DNA from: Bacteroidota bacterium
GTDB lineage: Bacteria; Bacteroidota; Bacteroidia; Chitinophagales; Chitinophagaceae
Reading direction: 5' to 3'
Assembly (NCBI GenBank): GCA_030706685.1
Contig: JAUZOA010000033.1
Location: 1-49,179 of the forward strand
DNA: 49,179 nucleotides
This document shows positions 25,860 through 34,184 of the stretch, piece by piece. The first letter of the stretch is position 1, and each line of letters opens with the position of its first letter. A program made the position numbers and the translations under genes. The notes under the pieces were generated by a model. That model was not told the origin of the DNA. It made no database searches and saw only the letters and a program-made list of their open reading frames with translations.

Positions 25860-26732
25860 TTATTGGTGCAGATGGATAGTTCCGATATCCGTGTTTTGCC
25901 CCCTGTGCAACGGAACGTTGTTAATCGTCGTATCCCGGTAACCATTCGCGGTCGCATTGATAAAGACAATTGCAGTACTGTCTGTCAGGCCCCGTATTTT
26001 AAAACTTCCGTCATAATGCCTGGGTATTGCAACCAGCGTATCACCTCCGGCAATAGCTGCTACTACAGCTTCGGCCTGTCCCGGCAATACTTTACCTGAA
26101 ATGCTGGCTGTTTGTGAAGGTACCCATATCTTCAAACGGGGTTTTAATACAAAATGATTGTTACTGACCTTTACGATAGAGTTGCCGGCATCAAAATCCA
26201 GCCACAACTGGAGGTCATTGGGTGTGATCTCTATGATATCATGCCCCCTGACCTGGATGGTTACTGTGTGAATATTATTCCAGAGGGTCAGCGGGTAGGA
26301 AACACTGTCAATGACTACAGAATTACTGTTGCCCAATACCAGTTTGATCTTATTGATGCGGCCATTGAGTGTAAAACCGCTTGCCAGCAGGGTATCGGTA
26401 CCATTGGACAGATCAAGCAGGTTGTAAACGCCGGGGCGGATATTCAGCGTATCCCATATTGAGCAACGATATTCATCATCATCAAAGCAATCGTTATGGT
26501 TCGCATCTCCCCTTCCACGGCAACTGTCAGGAATGACCTGTACAAGTACCTGCTGGATATCAACATACACGGCCTGGTAGTTTACCGGGTTGTCCGACAA
26601 CCTGATTTTGACACGTTGTTGTCCGGCCGGAATAGCAGCCTCATCAGACTTTTGTTTTTGGCAGGAAATGAAAATAAGAATCGGGATCGAGATAATGCCA
26701 AGTACAAGGCATAAACGGCGCAGGTGTTTCAT
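25860..26732 (-). CDS. DUF4382 lipoprotein with EF-hand-like insertion and C-terminal carboxypeptidase-regulatory-like domain
   Basis: This is a 290-residue lipoprotein with the lipobox cysteine at C24 (IFISC). The DUF4382 core spans about residues 38-195 (VKIRLSDNPVNYQAVYVDIQ ... GVYNLLDLSNG). An insertion at residues 71-90 contains D76-x-N78-x-N80-D81-x2-D84-x2-E87, matching the spacing of an EF-hand calcium loop, flanked by C71, C82 and C90. The last 80 residues resemble a carboxypeptidase-regulatory/Ig-like domain (ASISGKVLPG). An outer-membrane-attached position is likely. The function of DUF4382 is not established. A hairpin GACAAGG/CCTTGTC (26764-26781) lies upstream of its start. Confidence 0.82.
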   Translation of the reverse strand: MKHLRRLCLVLGIISIPILIFISCQKQKSDEAAIPAGQQRVKIRLSDNPVNYQAVYVDIQQVLVQVIPDSCRGRGDANHNDCFDDDEYRCSIWDTLNIRPGVYNLLDLSNGTDTLLASGFTLNGRINKIKLVLGNSNSVVIDSVSYPLTLWNNIHTVTIQVRGHDIIEITPNDLQLWLDFDAGNSIVKVSNNHFVLKPRLKIWVPSQTASISGKVLPGQAEAVVAAIAGGDTLVAIPRHYDGSFKIRGLTDSTAIVFINATANGYRDTTINNVPLHRGQNTDIGTIHLHQ

Positions 26733-26922
26733 ATCACGTATGATTTAGTTTGAATAATACTGAGACAAGGCATACCTTGTCTGTACTGTCTATGTGGTGG
26801 TGGCGCAATGCGCAAATGGCTTGTCAGGGTGGGATCGCGTTCTTATAAGTTTAGTAGATTAGGCAACAAAACAACGCATAAAGCACACCAAACTGTATTT
26901 TGCAGAAAAAAAATTTATTCAC

Positions 26923-27669
26923 ATGGACAGAAAGTATTGGGAACAAATAGCTCCGGGCTACAATGAAGAGATATTTGACGTCTTACACAACGATAAAAAG
27001 GCCCTGATCCGGTCGGCCATCACAAAAATCGCCTCCCGCTCCAAAACGGTACTGGATGCGGGCTGCGCTGTTGGTAAATGGCTGCCGGTACTTTCCCCTG
27101 CGTTTAAGAAAGTGATCGCAGCGGATATTTCGGCGAAAAATCTCGCGATTGCAAAAAAAAATTACAACCAATACGGGAATGTGGAATACCTGCGAACAGA
27201 TATGTCGGGCAGAAATATCCAATTGCCAAAATGCGATGTGGCTGTTTGTATTAATGCCATATTGACTCCTTCACTAAAAAAGAGAAATACCTTTTTTAAA
27301 AACCTTTCTTCCTGCCTGAAGAAAGGCGGTTACCTTATTCTTGTGGTGCCTTCTTTTGAATCATGGTTAATGACAAGGATCATCCAGGACCGGTGGAAGA
27401 TTGATAAAAAATTATTTCTTGAAAATCTTTCAGGAAAAGAAGCCATAAAAAGATACAAGAATATCCAACTGGGCTATGCGGAAATAGATAATGTATATAC
27501 GAAGCATTATCTTCTTGAAGAACTGGAATTGTTATTGTCTGCCGAAGGATTTCTCCTGCAGGATAATAAAAAGATTGAATATAGCTGGGCCACGGAATTT
27601 ATCCATCCTCCGAATTGGCTGGGTAAACCTTATCCATGGGATTGGATGATCGTTGCCAGGAAAAAATAA
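26923..27669 (+). CDS. Class I SAM-dependent methyltransferase
   Basis: This 248-residue cytosolic enzyme binds SAM through motif I VLDAGCAVGKWLPVLSP (about residues 43-60), an acidic strand-2 end IAADIS and motif III/post-II ADIS...DMSG, with CLKKGGYLILVVPS near residue 130 as the strand-5 region. The methyl acceptor is unknown. The gene is separated by 109 bases from the next gene on the same strand. A TATTTTG box (26896-26902) lies about 20 bases before the start. Confidence 0.85.
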   Translation: MDRKYWEQIAPGYNEEIFDVLHNDKKALIRSAITKIASRSKTVLDAGCAVGKWLPVLSPAFKKVIAADISAKNLAIAKKNYNQYGNVEYLRTDMSGRNIQLPKCDVAVCINAILTPSLKKRNTFFKNLSSCLKKGGYLILVVPSFESWLMTRIIQDRWKIDKKLFLENLSGKEAIKRYKNIQLGYAEIDNVYTKHYLLEELELLLSAEGFLLQDNKKIEYSWATEFIHPPNWLGKPYPWDWMIVARKK

Positions 27670-27778
27670 ATCGCATTGTATCTTTTGTAAACTTCTTTTA
27701 CAGAATATTACCATGTGTGGAAAAGTTTGATTATTTTGGTTCACCACCATTCGTATAAATTGCACAAGAATCACCACC

Positions 27779-28645
27779 ATGGAAACAAATAAAGAAATTT
27801 CAGCGTTATTCCTCCTGCTTGACGATCCTGATGAAGAGGTTTTTGATGCCGTATCACAAAAGATCGTCGACTATGGTAAACCTATTATTCCCAACCTGGA
27901 GCATCTTTGGGAAACTACGCCTGATGAACCAACACAGGAACGGATTGAATTGCTGATCCATCGTCTTCATTACCGCGACCTGACAGAAGACTTTCGTCAA
28001 TGGAATGTATCCGGTCATCACGACCTGATGCTGGGAGCTTTGTTAGCGTGTAAATTCCAGTATCCTGAACTCTCTACGACGCCTGTTTTGCAGGAAATAG
28101 AAAAAATAAGAAGAAATATCTGGCTCGAACTGAATAATTATCTCACTCCCCTGGAACAGATCAATATTGTGACAAGTATTTTATACAGTTATTATGGATT
28201 AAAAGGGAATGAAACAAATTATAAGGAGCCTAATGAATTTTTATTACACAAAACGCTGGAAGCTAAAAGGGGCAACCAGGTGAGCAATGGTATCCTGTAC
28301 CTGATGCTTTGTGAATTGCTCGATATTCCTGTAAAAGCCATCAATATTCCTAAACAATTCATCATTGCTTATTTCAAACCGGGTTATTCAGAAGAAAACC
28401 TTCCCAACCCATTTAATAAGATCGAATTCTTTATTGATCCTACTTCAGGACAGGTATTCACCCACCAGGATGTAGAAAATTATTTTAAACGGGTAGCCGT
28501 ACCTCCCATAGGTACTTATTTCAAGCCCCAGTCCAACAAAAGAGTGATCCGCCAGATGCTGGAAGAATTCAGCAAATGTTTCGAAGGCAGCAAAGAGCAT
28601 CATAAAAAAACAGAGCTGCTTGATATCTGTAAACTGCTTGAGTGA
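27779..28645 (+). CDS. SirB1-like transglutaminase-fold family protein (DUF of unknown role)
   Basis: This is a 288-residue protein. The central and C-terminal part resembles the SirB1/Transglut_core2 family: EFLLHKTLEAKRGNQVSNGILYLMLCELLDIPVKAINIPKQFI (about residues 154-196), a long helical stretch around a conserved 'RG..VSN.ILY' motif. The N-terminal half is helical with HEAT-like character. Proteins of this kind occur near peptidoglycan- or translation-linked genes in other bacteria, but I cannot state its reaction. The ATG at 27779 lies in an ACCACCATGG context that repeats 'TCACCACCAT' twice just upstream. Confidence 0.7.
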   Translation: METNKEISALFLLLDDPDEEVFDAVSQKIVDYGKPIIPNLEHLWETTPDEPTQERIELLIHRLHYRDLTEDFRQWNVSGHHDLMLGALLACKFQYPELSTTPVLQEIEKIRRNIWLELNNYLTPLEQINIVTSILYSYYGLKGNETNYKEPNEFLLHKTLEAKRGNQVSNGILYLMLCELLDIPVKAINIPKQFIIAYFKPGYSEENLPNPFNKIEFFIDPTSGQVFTHQDVENYFKRVAVPPIGTYFKPQSNKRVIRQMLEEFSKCFEGSKEHHKKTELLDICKLLE

Positions 28646-28656
28646 TTTTATAACAC

Positions 28657-28685
28657 TTGTTTTATGACAGATGGTCGTACTTTTG
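28657..28685 (+). promoter_or_regulatory. Bacteroidota -33/-7 promoter for the Dps gene
   Basis: TTG (28657-28659) is followed after 18 bases by TACTTTTG (28678-28685), an exact TAnnTTTG match. The predicted transcription start is about 5 bases further on, leaving a leader of about ten bases before the ATG at 28701. This is among the best promoter matches in the window. Confidence 0.6.
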
Positions 28686-28700
28686 TACAAATCAATTTGT

Positions 28701-29171
28701 ATGAAAGTAAATATCGGGATTACAGACAAGAATCGCCAGGCAGTAGCCGCTGCGCTTAATCAATTGCTCGCTGACGAGCATATCCTTTACAATAAGACAA
28801 GAAATTATCATTGGAGCGTCGAAGGCCCGAGCTTCATGGAATTTCATAAGCTGTATGAATCGCAGTACACTGAACTGGCTGAAATGATCGATGGGATCGC
28901 CGAACGTATCCGCACCATCGGTCATTTTGCCGAAGGCCGGCTGAAAGAAATCATTAAACTCGCCAGTTTGGGAGAGCCAGCCGTACCTGTTGATCAATCT
29001 GCGCAAATAGCCAACCTGGACGCAGATCATGAAATACTGATTAACAGGCTCCGCAAATTGATCAGTGATTTTGACGAAAAATTCAAGGACATCGGAAGCA
29101 GTGATTTTGCTACAGGCATTTTAAAGCAACATGAGAAAATGGCGTGGATGCTGAGGAGTTACCTGCGTTAA
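28701..29171 (+). CDS. dps: Dps-family ferritin-like DNA-protecting protein
   Basis: This is a 156-residue dodecameric iron-storage and DNA-protecting protein. The interfacial ferroxidase ligands are recognisable: H37 (NYHW), H49 (EFHKLYE), D64 and E68 (EMIDGIAERI). The four-helix bundle length and sequence match Dps. It oxidises Fe(II) with hydrogen peroxide, limiting Fenton damage. The ATG at 28701 is chosen because the upstream in-frame codons lie in the promoter. Downstream, after 18 bases, begins an inverted word-repeat shared with the convergent oxidoreductase gene. Confidence 0.95.
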   Translation: MKVNIGITDKNRQAVAAALNQLLADEHILYNKTRNYHWSVEGPSFMEFHKLYESQYTELAEMIDGIAERIRTIGHFAEGRLKEIIKLASLGEPAVPVDQSAQIANLDADHEILINRLRKLISDFDEKFKDIGSSDFATGILKQHEKMAWMLRSYLR

Positions 29172-29188
29172 GTTAGAAAATGCCGGAT

Positions 29189-29310
29189 CGTTTAAGAGTT
29201 CAGGGGGTTTAACGTTTAAGGGTTTTTAAATTTGACGGGTGCATTACTGGAATGAAAAATTTTGTTATAAGAACCATTAAACCTTTAAACGATTTAAACC
29301 CTTGAACGTT
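29189..29310. repeat. Inverted word-repeat (TTCAAGGGTTTAAA family) between convergent dps and oxidoreductase genes
   Basis: The left arm (29189-29228) contains GTTCAGGGGGTTTAACG and GTTTAAGGG. The right arm (29272-29310) contains CCTTTAAACGATTTAAACCC and TTGAACG. The arms are imperfect complements around a roughly 43-base centre, and the right arm touches the TGA stop of the oxidoreductase gene. Confidence 0.75.
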
Positions 29311-30749
29311 CATAGATTCAACGACCACCCATCCCGGTACTCCCTCTTCACAAAGCGATTGGCTTCATCAAAATTGGTGATCTTCATGTTTTTTGCGTCC
29401 CACAATAATTTTTTCCTGCCAAGATATTTATCATCCCATCCTTTCGCAGACGGGTTTACCATCATCCAGCTACGTATGGCGAGGTTGCCCATAAGGATAC
29501 TTTCAGCAAAAGGGCCCGCGTATTCAAATGGTGAGCTCGTCGTAGCATTGCCATAGCCGGTAATACAGGCATTCACCCATTGTATATAATGCCCTTCCGG
29601 TACACGCCGGATCGAAGGTTGGGGCATTGTTTTCTCTTTCATCAGGCTCGTGGGAAGAAGTCTTGGATTGGCGCCATAGCAGTCAAATAATAGTTTCCCT
29701 TTTTTGCCGATAAATAATACGCCGCCATCCCAGTTTCCAAACTGTTCGCCCGGCAGCAATTCATCAGGACGTGGGGGCAACAGACCGCCGTCATACCAGG
29801 AAACTTTGATATTTCCTGTTCCGTGCTTTCTTGGATAAGTTAAATGAATGATGGAGGAAGGAGGACAACTATCCTGGTAACTTCCCTCTTTCCACATATC
29901 CGTCCATACATCACTTACACTACATTCGGCGGAATCAGGATAATCAATATCGAGTATCCTGAAGATGGGATCCATAATATGGCAGGCCATATCACCCAGT
30001 GCGCCGGTACCAAAAGCCCACCAGCCTCTCCAGTTAAATGGAAGATAAGCAGGATTGTAATCAATGGATTTGGCCGTACCAAGCCACAGATCCCAGTTAA
30101 GTTCCGCAGGTATATCAAATTTCCCTGACGGGGTGGGAATTCCCTGCGGCCATACAGGCCTGTTAGTCCATGCATGCGCCTCGTACACTTCACCGATCAT
30201 GCCGGCATCATGTATTTCTTTGCCTGCCCTGACACCGTCTCCCGATCCGCCCTGGTTACCCATTTGCGTGATCACTTTATATTTTTTGGCGGCAAGCGAT
30301 AATGTTCTTGCTTCATAGATGTCATGCGTCAATGGTTTTTGGGTATAGACATGTTTGCCCAGTTGCATAGCCGCAAGCGTCGCTACCGCGTGAGTATGGT
30401 CCGGTGTTGAAATCGAACAGGCATCAATTGTATTCTTTTCTTTTTCCAGCATTTCCCTGAAATCCTTATAGTAGGGAGCTTTGGGAAAACTTTCCCTTGA
30501 TTTTTTTGCTTGCCTGTCATCCACGTCACAAAGAGCCACGATATTGACTTTCGGGCTTTTGGCAAATTCTGCAAGGTCGCCCTGTCCCTTGCCTCCTGCG
30601 CCGATACCGGCAATATTCAATTTATCACTTGGTGCGATAAATCCACGTCCAAGGACATGACGGGGAACAATAAAAAAACTTCCGCCAACAATAGCCGAGT
30701 TGCGGATAAAACGACGGCGGGAAGGATTGAAATGTTTCTTGTCTCTCAT
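29310..30749 (-). CDS. Tat-exported Gfo/Idh/MocA-family oxidoreductase
   Basis: This is a 479-residue periplasmic NAD(P)-dependent sugar oxidoreductase-like protein. A twin-arginine signal, SRRRFIRNSAIVGGSFF, sits at residues 10-26. The Rossmann site follows as IAGIGAGGKGQGDLAEFA, and the family's EKP-like position is QKPLTHD (TQKPL, about residues 136-142). The C-terminal substrate domain has DMACHIMDPIFRI. Such Tat-exported members are common in Bacteroidota and act on polysaccharide-derived sugars with bound cofactor. The substrate is not known, and no sugar operon adjoins it. Confidence 0.9.
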   Translation of the reverse strand: MRDKKHFNPSRRRFIRNSAIVGGSFFIVPRHVLGRGFIAPSDKLNIAGIGAGGKGQGDLAEFAKSPKVNIVALCDVDDRQAKKSRESFPKAPYYKDFREMLEKEKNTIDACSISTPDHTHAVATLAAMQLGKHVYTQKPLTHDIYEARTLSLAAKKYKVITQMGNQGGSGDGVRAGKEIHDAGMIGEVYEAHAWTNRPVWPQGIPTPSGKFDIPAELNWDLWLGTAKSIDYNPAYLPFNWRGWWAFGTGALGDMACHIMDPIFRILDIDYPDSAECSVSDVWTDMWKEGSYQDSCPPSSIIHLTYPRKHGTGNIKVSWYDGGLLPPRPDELLPGEQFGNWDGGVLFIGKKGKLLFDCYGANPRLLPTSLMKEKTMPQPSIRRVPEGHYIQWVNACITGYGNATTSSPFEYAGPFAESILMGNLAIRSWMMVNPSAKGWDDKYLGRKKLLWDAKNMKITNFDEANRFVKREYRDGWSLNL

Positions 30750-30808
30750 GCGGTAAACTTTACAGGAAGATAGCGGTAACTGTTTTAATCATCAAAAAAA
30801 TTTCGGGT

Positions 30809-30816
30809 TACATTTG
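30809..30816 (+). promoter_or_regulatory. Exact -7 box (TACATTTG) upstream of the CsaA gene
   Basis: TACATTTG matches TAnnTTTG and lies 21 bases before the ATG at 30838. No convincing -33 TTG is visible; TGTTTT at 30781-30786 is the best candidate, at a spacing of about 22. Confidence 0.4.
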
Positions 30817-30837
30817 GTAGTAAAATTTAGTACAGAC

Positions 30838-31170
30838 ATGCCAATCACCTGGGACGATTTTGAAAAGGTGGATATCCGGGCAGGAACGATCATTGAAGTC
30901 AGGGATTTCCCGCAAGCGAGAAAGCCCGCTTACCAGCTACTGGTTGATTTTGGAGAACTAGGGATAAAAAGGTCGTCCGCCCAGATCACTGTTCATTACT
31001 CGAAGGAAGAACTGCTGAACCGGCAGGTGATTGCAGTGGTCAATTTCCCACCCAAACAAATAGCTGCATTCATCAGCGAATGTCTCATTCTGGGTGTGTA
31101 TGATGAAAACAAAGATGTAATTTTATTGCAACCGGGAAAACCGGTCAGAAACGGGATGAAAATTGGCTGA
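30838..31170 (+). CDS. csaA: CsaA-like tRNA-binding domain protein
   Basis: This 110-residue protein consists of a single tRNA_bind (OB-fold) domain: WDDFEKVDIRAGTIIEVRDFP, then the family FGELGIKRSSAQITVHY and QVIAVVNFPPKQIA. Bacillus CsaA has been described as a secretion-related chaperone; the fold binds RNA. I chose the ATG at 30838 (MPITWDDF) because the upstream in-frame TTG overlaps the -7 box. Its 3' end overlaps the next gene by 8 bases. Confidence 0.92.
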   Translation: MPITWDDFEKVDIRAGTIIEVRDFPQARKPAYQLLVDFGELGIKRSSAQITVHYSKEELLNRQVIAVVNFPPKQIAAFISECLILGVYDENKDVILLQPGKPVRNGMKIG

Positions 31171-31660
31171 TATCTTCACTACATATTATCATTCTCCGGT
31201 TGGCTTGCTGAAAATAAGCGGCACAGAGAATTATATCTCCGAAGTCAGTTTTCATGATGTTACCGAGAAAAGCGAGGGCAACAAAAAACATTTGCCTCCC
31301 ATCCTTATTCATTGTATTGAACAACTGATCCAATATTTTAATGGTGAACGAAGAGTCTTTGATTTGCCCATAAACCAGGAAGGGACAGCTTTTCAAAAAG
31401 AGGTTTGGAATGAATTGTGTACGATACCTTACGGTCGCACGATCAGTTATCTTGACCTGGCCCGCAAAACAGGCGATCCCAAAGCAACAAGAGCTGTTGC
31501 CAATGCAAATGGGAAAAACAATGTTGCTATCATTGTTCCCTGCCACCGGGTAATTGGTTCCGATAAAACATTGGTTGGCTACGGCGGGGGCCTATGGAGA
31601 AAGAAATGGCTGCTGGAACATGAGATGAAAGTGGCACATGGGGTTCAAACTTTATTTTAA
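31163..31660 (+). CDS. ogt: Methylated-DNA-protein-cysteine S-methyltransferase
   Basis: This suicide repair protein removes O6-methylguanine lesions. The alkyl-acceptor site is PCHRV with C127, and the helix-turn-helix and Arg finger region RAVANANGKNN matches the family. The length is 165. The start appears to be TTG (TTG GCT GAT ATC), overlapping the csaA stop by 8 bases; no in-frame ATG exists near the N-terminus. Coupled translation from csaA is likely. No other DNA-repair gene is nearby. Confidence 0.93.
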   Translation: MADIFTTYYHSPVGLLKISGTENYISEVSFHDVTEKSEGNKKHLPPILIHCIEQLIQYFNGERRVFDLPINQEGTAFQKEVWNELCTIPYGRTISYLDLARKTGDPKATRAVANANGKNNVAIIVPCHRVIGSDKTLVGYGGGLWRKKWLLEHEMKVAHGVQTLF

Positions 31661-31746
31661 ACCCTGCCCCTGAAGGGAACCTGGATTGATTGCTTCCCTA
31701 TGATTGCAGCAGTAGCGAATTAATTTCATTCTTATGATTGGAGTTA

Positions 31747-32232
31747 TTATTTTAATTCATCCGGGGTAAAAGCAAAGGGCAATAAAAACCTCACTGTTTT
31801 TACGATGTATACCTTTCCTTCCTGGCCTGCCAAAATCAATCGTATGGGTTTCTCTGTTCTGGTTTCATATTCCAGTAAAGCCTGGCGGCACATACCGCAG
31901 GGAGAAATAGGATGATTGCTTGAAACTTCTTTGCTGTCATAACTGATCGCTATGGTATCAATGCCGGTACCGGGATAGAGAGTTGCTGCGTTTCCCAGTA
32001 ATACTCTTTCGGCACAAATACCTACAGGATAAGAAGCATTTTCCTGGTTGGTGCCGGCTACTGTTTCTCCATTATTCAATTTGGCAATGGCGCCGACAAA
32101 AAAATTTGAATAAGGAGCGTAGGCTTGTTTGGTAACTGACCTGGCTTTTGCAAGCAATTCAGCATCCTCCTTTTTTAATTCGGAGATATCGTTATAGACA
32201 TCATACTGGAATTCAAATTTATGTTCCTTCAT
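31747..32232 (-). CDS. cdd: Cytidine deaminase
   Basis: This enzyme deaminates cytidine and deoxycytidine to uridine forms in pyrimidine salvage. The zinc site is C73-A-E75 (catalytic Glu) and C112-x2-C115 (PCGMCRQ). The length is 161 residues, tetrameric type. The leader MKEHKFEFQYDV is slightly longer than average. Upstream of its start lies the leader of the inverted repeat at 32283-32393. Confidence 0.96.
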   Translation of the reverse strand: MKEHKFEFQYDVYNDISELKKEDAELLAKARSVTKQAYAPYSNFFVGAIAKLNNGETVAGTNQENASYPVGICAERVLLGNAATLYPGTGIDTIAISYDSKEVSSNHPISPCGMCRQALLEYETRTEKPIRLILAGQEGKVYIVKTVRFLLPFAFTPDELK

Positions 32233-32282
32233 ATAGGGAAGATACTAACTATTATAAATGAATAAAGGTAGCTGTCCAAAAG

Positions 32283-32393
32283 CCCGGGAAAAAAATTGCC
32301 CGTAAAGTCGCAACGTCCAAAGAATGAAGAAATCGCTTTCAAACTTTGCGACGTTGAGTCTTTGCGGGAAAATGTATTTATTAGGATCCCGGG
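32283..32393. repeat. Nested inverted repeat (CGCAACGTC family with outer CCCGGG) after the lepB stop
   Basis: Outer CCCGGG hexamers (32283-32288 and 32388-32393) flank inner arms CCCGTAAAGTCGCAACGTC (32299-32317) and GACGTTGAGTCTTTGCGGG (32350-32368), which pair at about 80 percent. The structure sits between the lepB stop (32396) and the cdd start and has no T-tract. Confidence 0.7.
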
Positions 32394-32395
32394 TC

Positions 32396-33952
32396 TTACT
32401 TTACGATCTTAAATAACCGGCTCCATCTTGGGCCGCCTTCCCAGCTAAACCAGATCATCCAGGCCTTGCCTACAATCCTGTCTTCCGGGACAAATCCCCA
32501 GTATCTTGAATCCTGCGACCCGTGACGGTTATCTCCCATCATCCAGTAATAATCCATTTTAAAAGTATACGTTGTTACTTCCTTACCGTTCAGCAGGAAT
32601 TTGCCATCCGGTGTCATACTGAAATCATTCTTCTCGTATTTGCGGATAGCTCTTTCATAAACGGAATAATTTTCCCGGGTAAGCGGCAGCGTTGCTCCTT
32701 TTTTGGGTATCCAGACCGGTCCATAATAATCCAGCGTCCATTTATGCAATGTATCATAAGGAAATATCTGCTGGTACCATTTGTTAAAATCGACTGATTC
32801 CTTTTCCTGCAATTCAAGTTTCATGCTTTTGATCATCGGCGCAGTTCTCAACTTTTCAGCAGCTTCAGCAGTTAATTGCATGCTATACAAATTGACACCC
32901 GGGAAATTGACTTCGGCCGGGTCGTCCATATTGATCCCATACTCCGACTTCATCAGGTCCTGGTCAAGGCTCTGACCATTTGTTTCCACGATGTAGGTCA
33001 TGAGTGAATGTGGAGGAAACTTGTTTTTAACTCCATTCGTGTATACCTCCCCGCCTTTGATTTCTAAAGTATCTCCCGCCACAGCTACACATCGTTTTAT
33101 ATAATTATCTGATTTATCAGCCGGGTGTATTGCCAACGGTAACGTATCCGAATTAAAAATAAACTTGCGTCCTTCAGCCATATTCCCGTTACCATACCTC
33201 CTGCACAAATCGTAATATGGATTTGCCGACTGGTAACCATCCCGGTTAATCACTGTATCGCCGGCAGGGAAATTAAACACCACTACATCTCCTCTTTTAG
33301 GTGATGTGGCGAACCAGCGGATATAGGGCAGTTTGATTGCTTCCGAATAAGATTTCCAGGAGCTGCCCGGCAGGTAATTATGAACAAACGGCACTGAAAG
33401 CGGCGTATTAGGAATTCTTGGCCCATAGCTTAATTTGCTTACAAAAAGGAAATCATTAATAAGTAATGTTCTTTCCATGGAGCCGGAAGGAATAGTATAG
33501 GCTTCAAAAATAAAAGTACGGATCAGGGTGGCGGCCACTACAGCAAAGATGGCGGCATCTACCCATTCGCGCCAGCCCGGTTTTTTATGCTTCTTTACCC
33601 CTTCGGGCCCGATGAACTTCAGATCTTTTTGACCTGCCAGCCAGGGAAAATAAAAGAAGGCAAGCAATGCAGCCAGGGTATGCTGGCGCAAAGAAAATAC
33701 CCCAAAGACCTTTGCAAATTCAATAAAAATACCGGGGGTAATAAACCAGCCTACTACCGGTATGAATTGCCAAAAGACCCAGTGCCTGGGTCGCTTGGTT
33801 ATTTCCTGCATCACCCAGGTATTATAAAAAGGAACATAAGCTTTCCAGGCAGGCATTCCCACTTTTGTAAAAAGTCTTGCTAAACCATAAGAAGGCAGGA
33901 AAACGAGTAATGTGCCGATAAGATAAACGATCAGTAATTGTTGTAAGGGCAT
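32396..33952 (-). CDS. lepB: Signal peptidase I (long Bacteroidota type)
   Basis: This membrane serine protease cleaves signal peptides on the periplasmic side. The catalytic Ser158 sits in IPSGSMERTL and the base Lys286 in NYIKRCVAVAGD. The first 130 residues form an extra N-terminal part with three hydrophobic segments and basic loops, longer than the two-segment E. coli anchor. The C-terminal catalytic beta domain includes GDNRHGSQDSRYWGFV. At 518 residues it is longer than typical enzymes, as is usual for this phylum. A -7 box at 33973-33980 (minus) precedes it. Confidence 0.95.
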   Translation of the reverse strand: MPLQQLLIVYLIGTLLVFLPSYGLARLFTKVGMPAWKAYVPFYNTWVMQEITKRPRHWVFWQFIPVVGWFITPGIFIEFAKVFGVFSLRQHTLAALLAFFYFPWLAGQKDLKFIGPEGVKKHKKPGWREWVDAAIFAVVAATLIRTFIFEAYTIPSGSMERTLLINDFLFVSKLSYGPRIPNTPLSVPFVHNYLPGSSWKSYSEAIKLPYIRWFATSPKRGDVVVFNFPAGDTVINRDGYQSANPYYDLCRRYGNGNMAEGRKFIFNSDTLPLAIHPADKSDNYIKRCVAVAGDTLEIKGGEVYTNGVKNKFPPHSLMTYIVETNGQSLDQDLMKSEYGINMDDPAEVNFPGVNLYSMQLTAEAAEKLRTAPMIKSMKLELQEKESVDFNKWYQQIFPYDTLHKWTLDYYGPVWIPKKGATLPLTRENYSVYERAIRKYEKNDFSMTPDGKFLLNGKEVTTYTFKMDYYWMMGDNRHGSQDSRYWGFVPEDRIVGKAWMIWFSWEGGPRWSRLFKIVK

Positions 33953-33972
33953 GCGCCGTAATTTATTGCGGA

Positions 33973-33980
33973 CAAAAATA
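33973..33980 (-). promoter_or_regulatory. Exact -7 box upstream of lepB
   Basis: On the minus strand this reads TATTTTTG, matching TAnnTTTG. The predicted transcript start would give a leader of about 16 bases. No clear -33 TTG is seen. Confidence 0.4.
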
Positions 33981-34068
33981 TTAGAATAATCTGTTTATTT
34001 AAAATCTGTGCATGAAAGTTTTGCTAAAGGCGGTGAAAGGTACATTAGTATCGGTGAAAAATATCGTT

Positions 34069-34182
34069 TAAAGGTTGAACGGTTTAAAGGTTGAATGGTT
34101 CTTCAGGAAGAGAAACCCTATTATCTCAGGGCTACCGGCTTTATGAACCTTTAAACCCTTGAATGTTTTACACCTTTCAAAC
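34069..34182. repeat. Inverted word-repeat (GTTGAACGGTTTAAAGG family) between lepB start and the sigma-54 regulator stop
   Basis: The left arm (34069-34101) contains GTTGAACGGTTTAAAGG and GTTGAATGG. The right arm (34146-34182) contains CCTTTAAACCCTTGAATG and CCTTTCAAAC. The right arm ends 2 bases from the stop of the regulator gene (34185). It uses the same words as 29189-29310 and 17729-17840. Confidence 0.72.
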
Positions 34183-34184
34183 TT

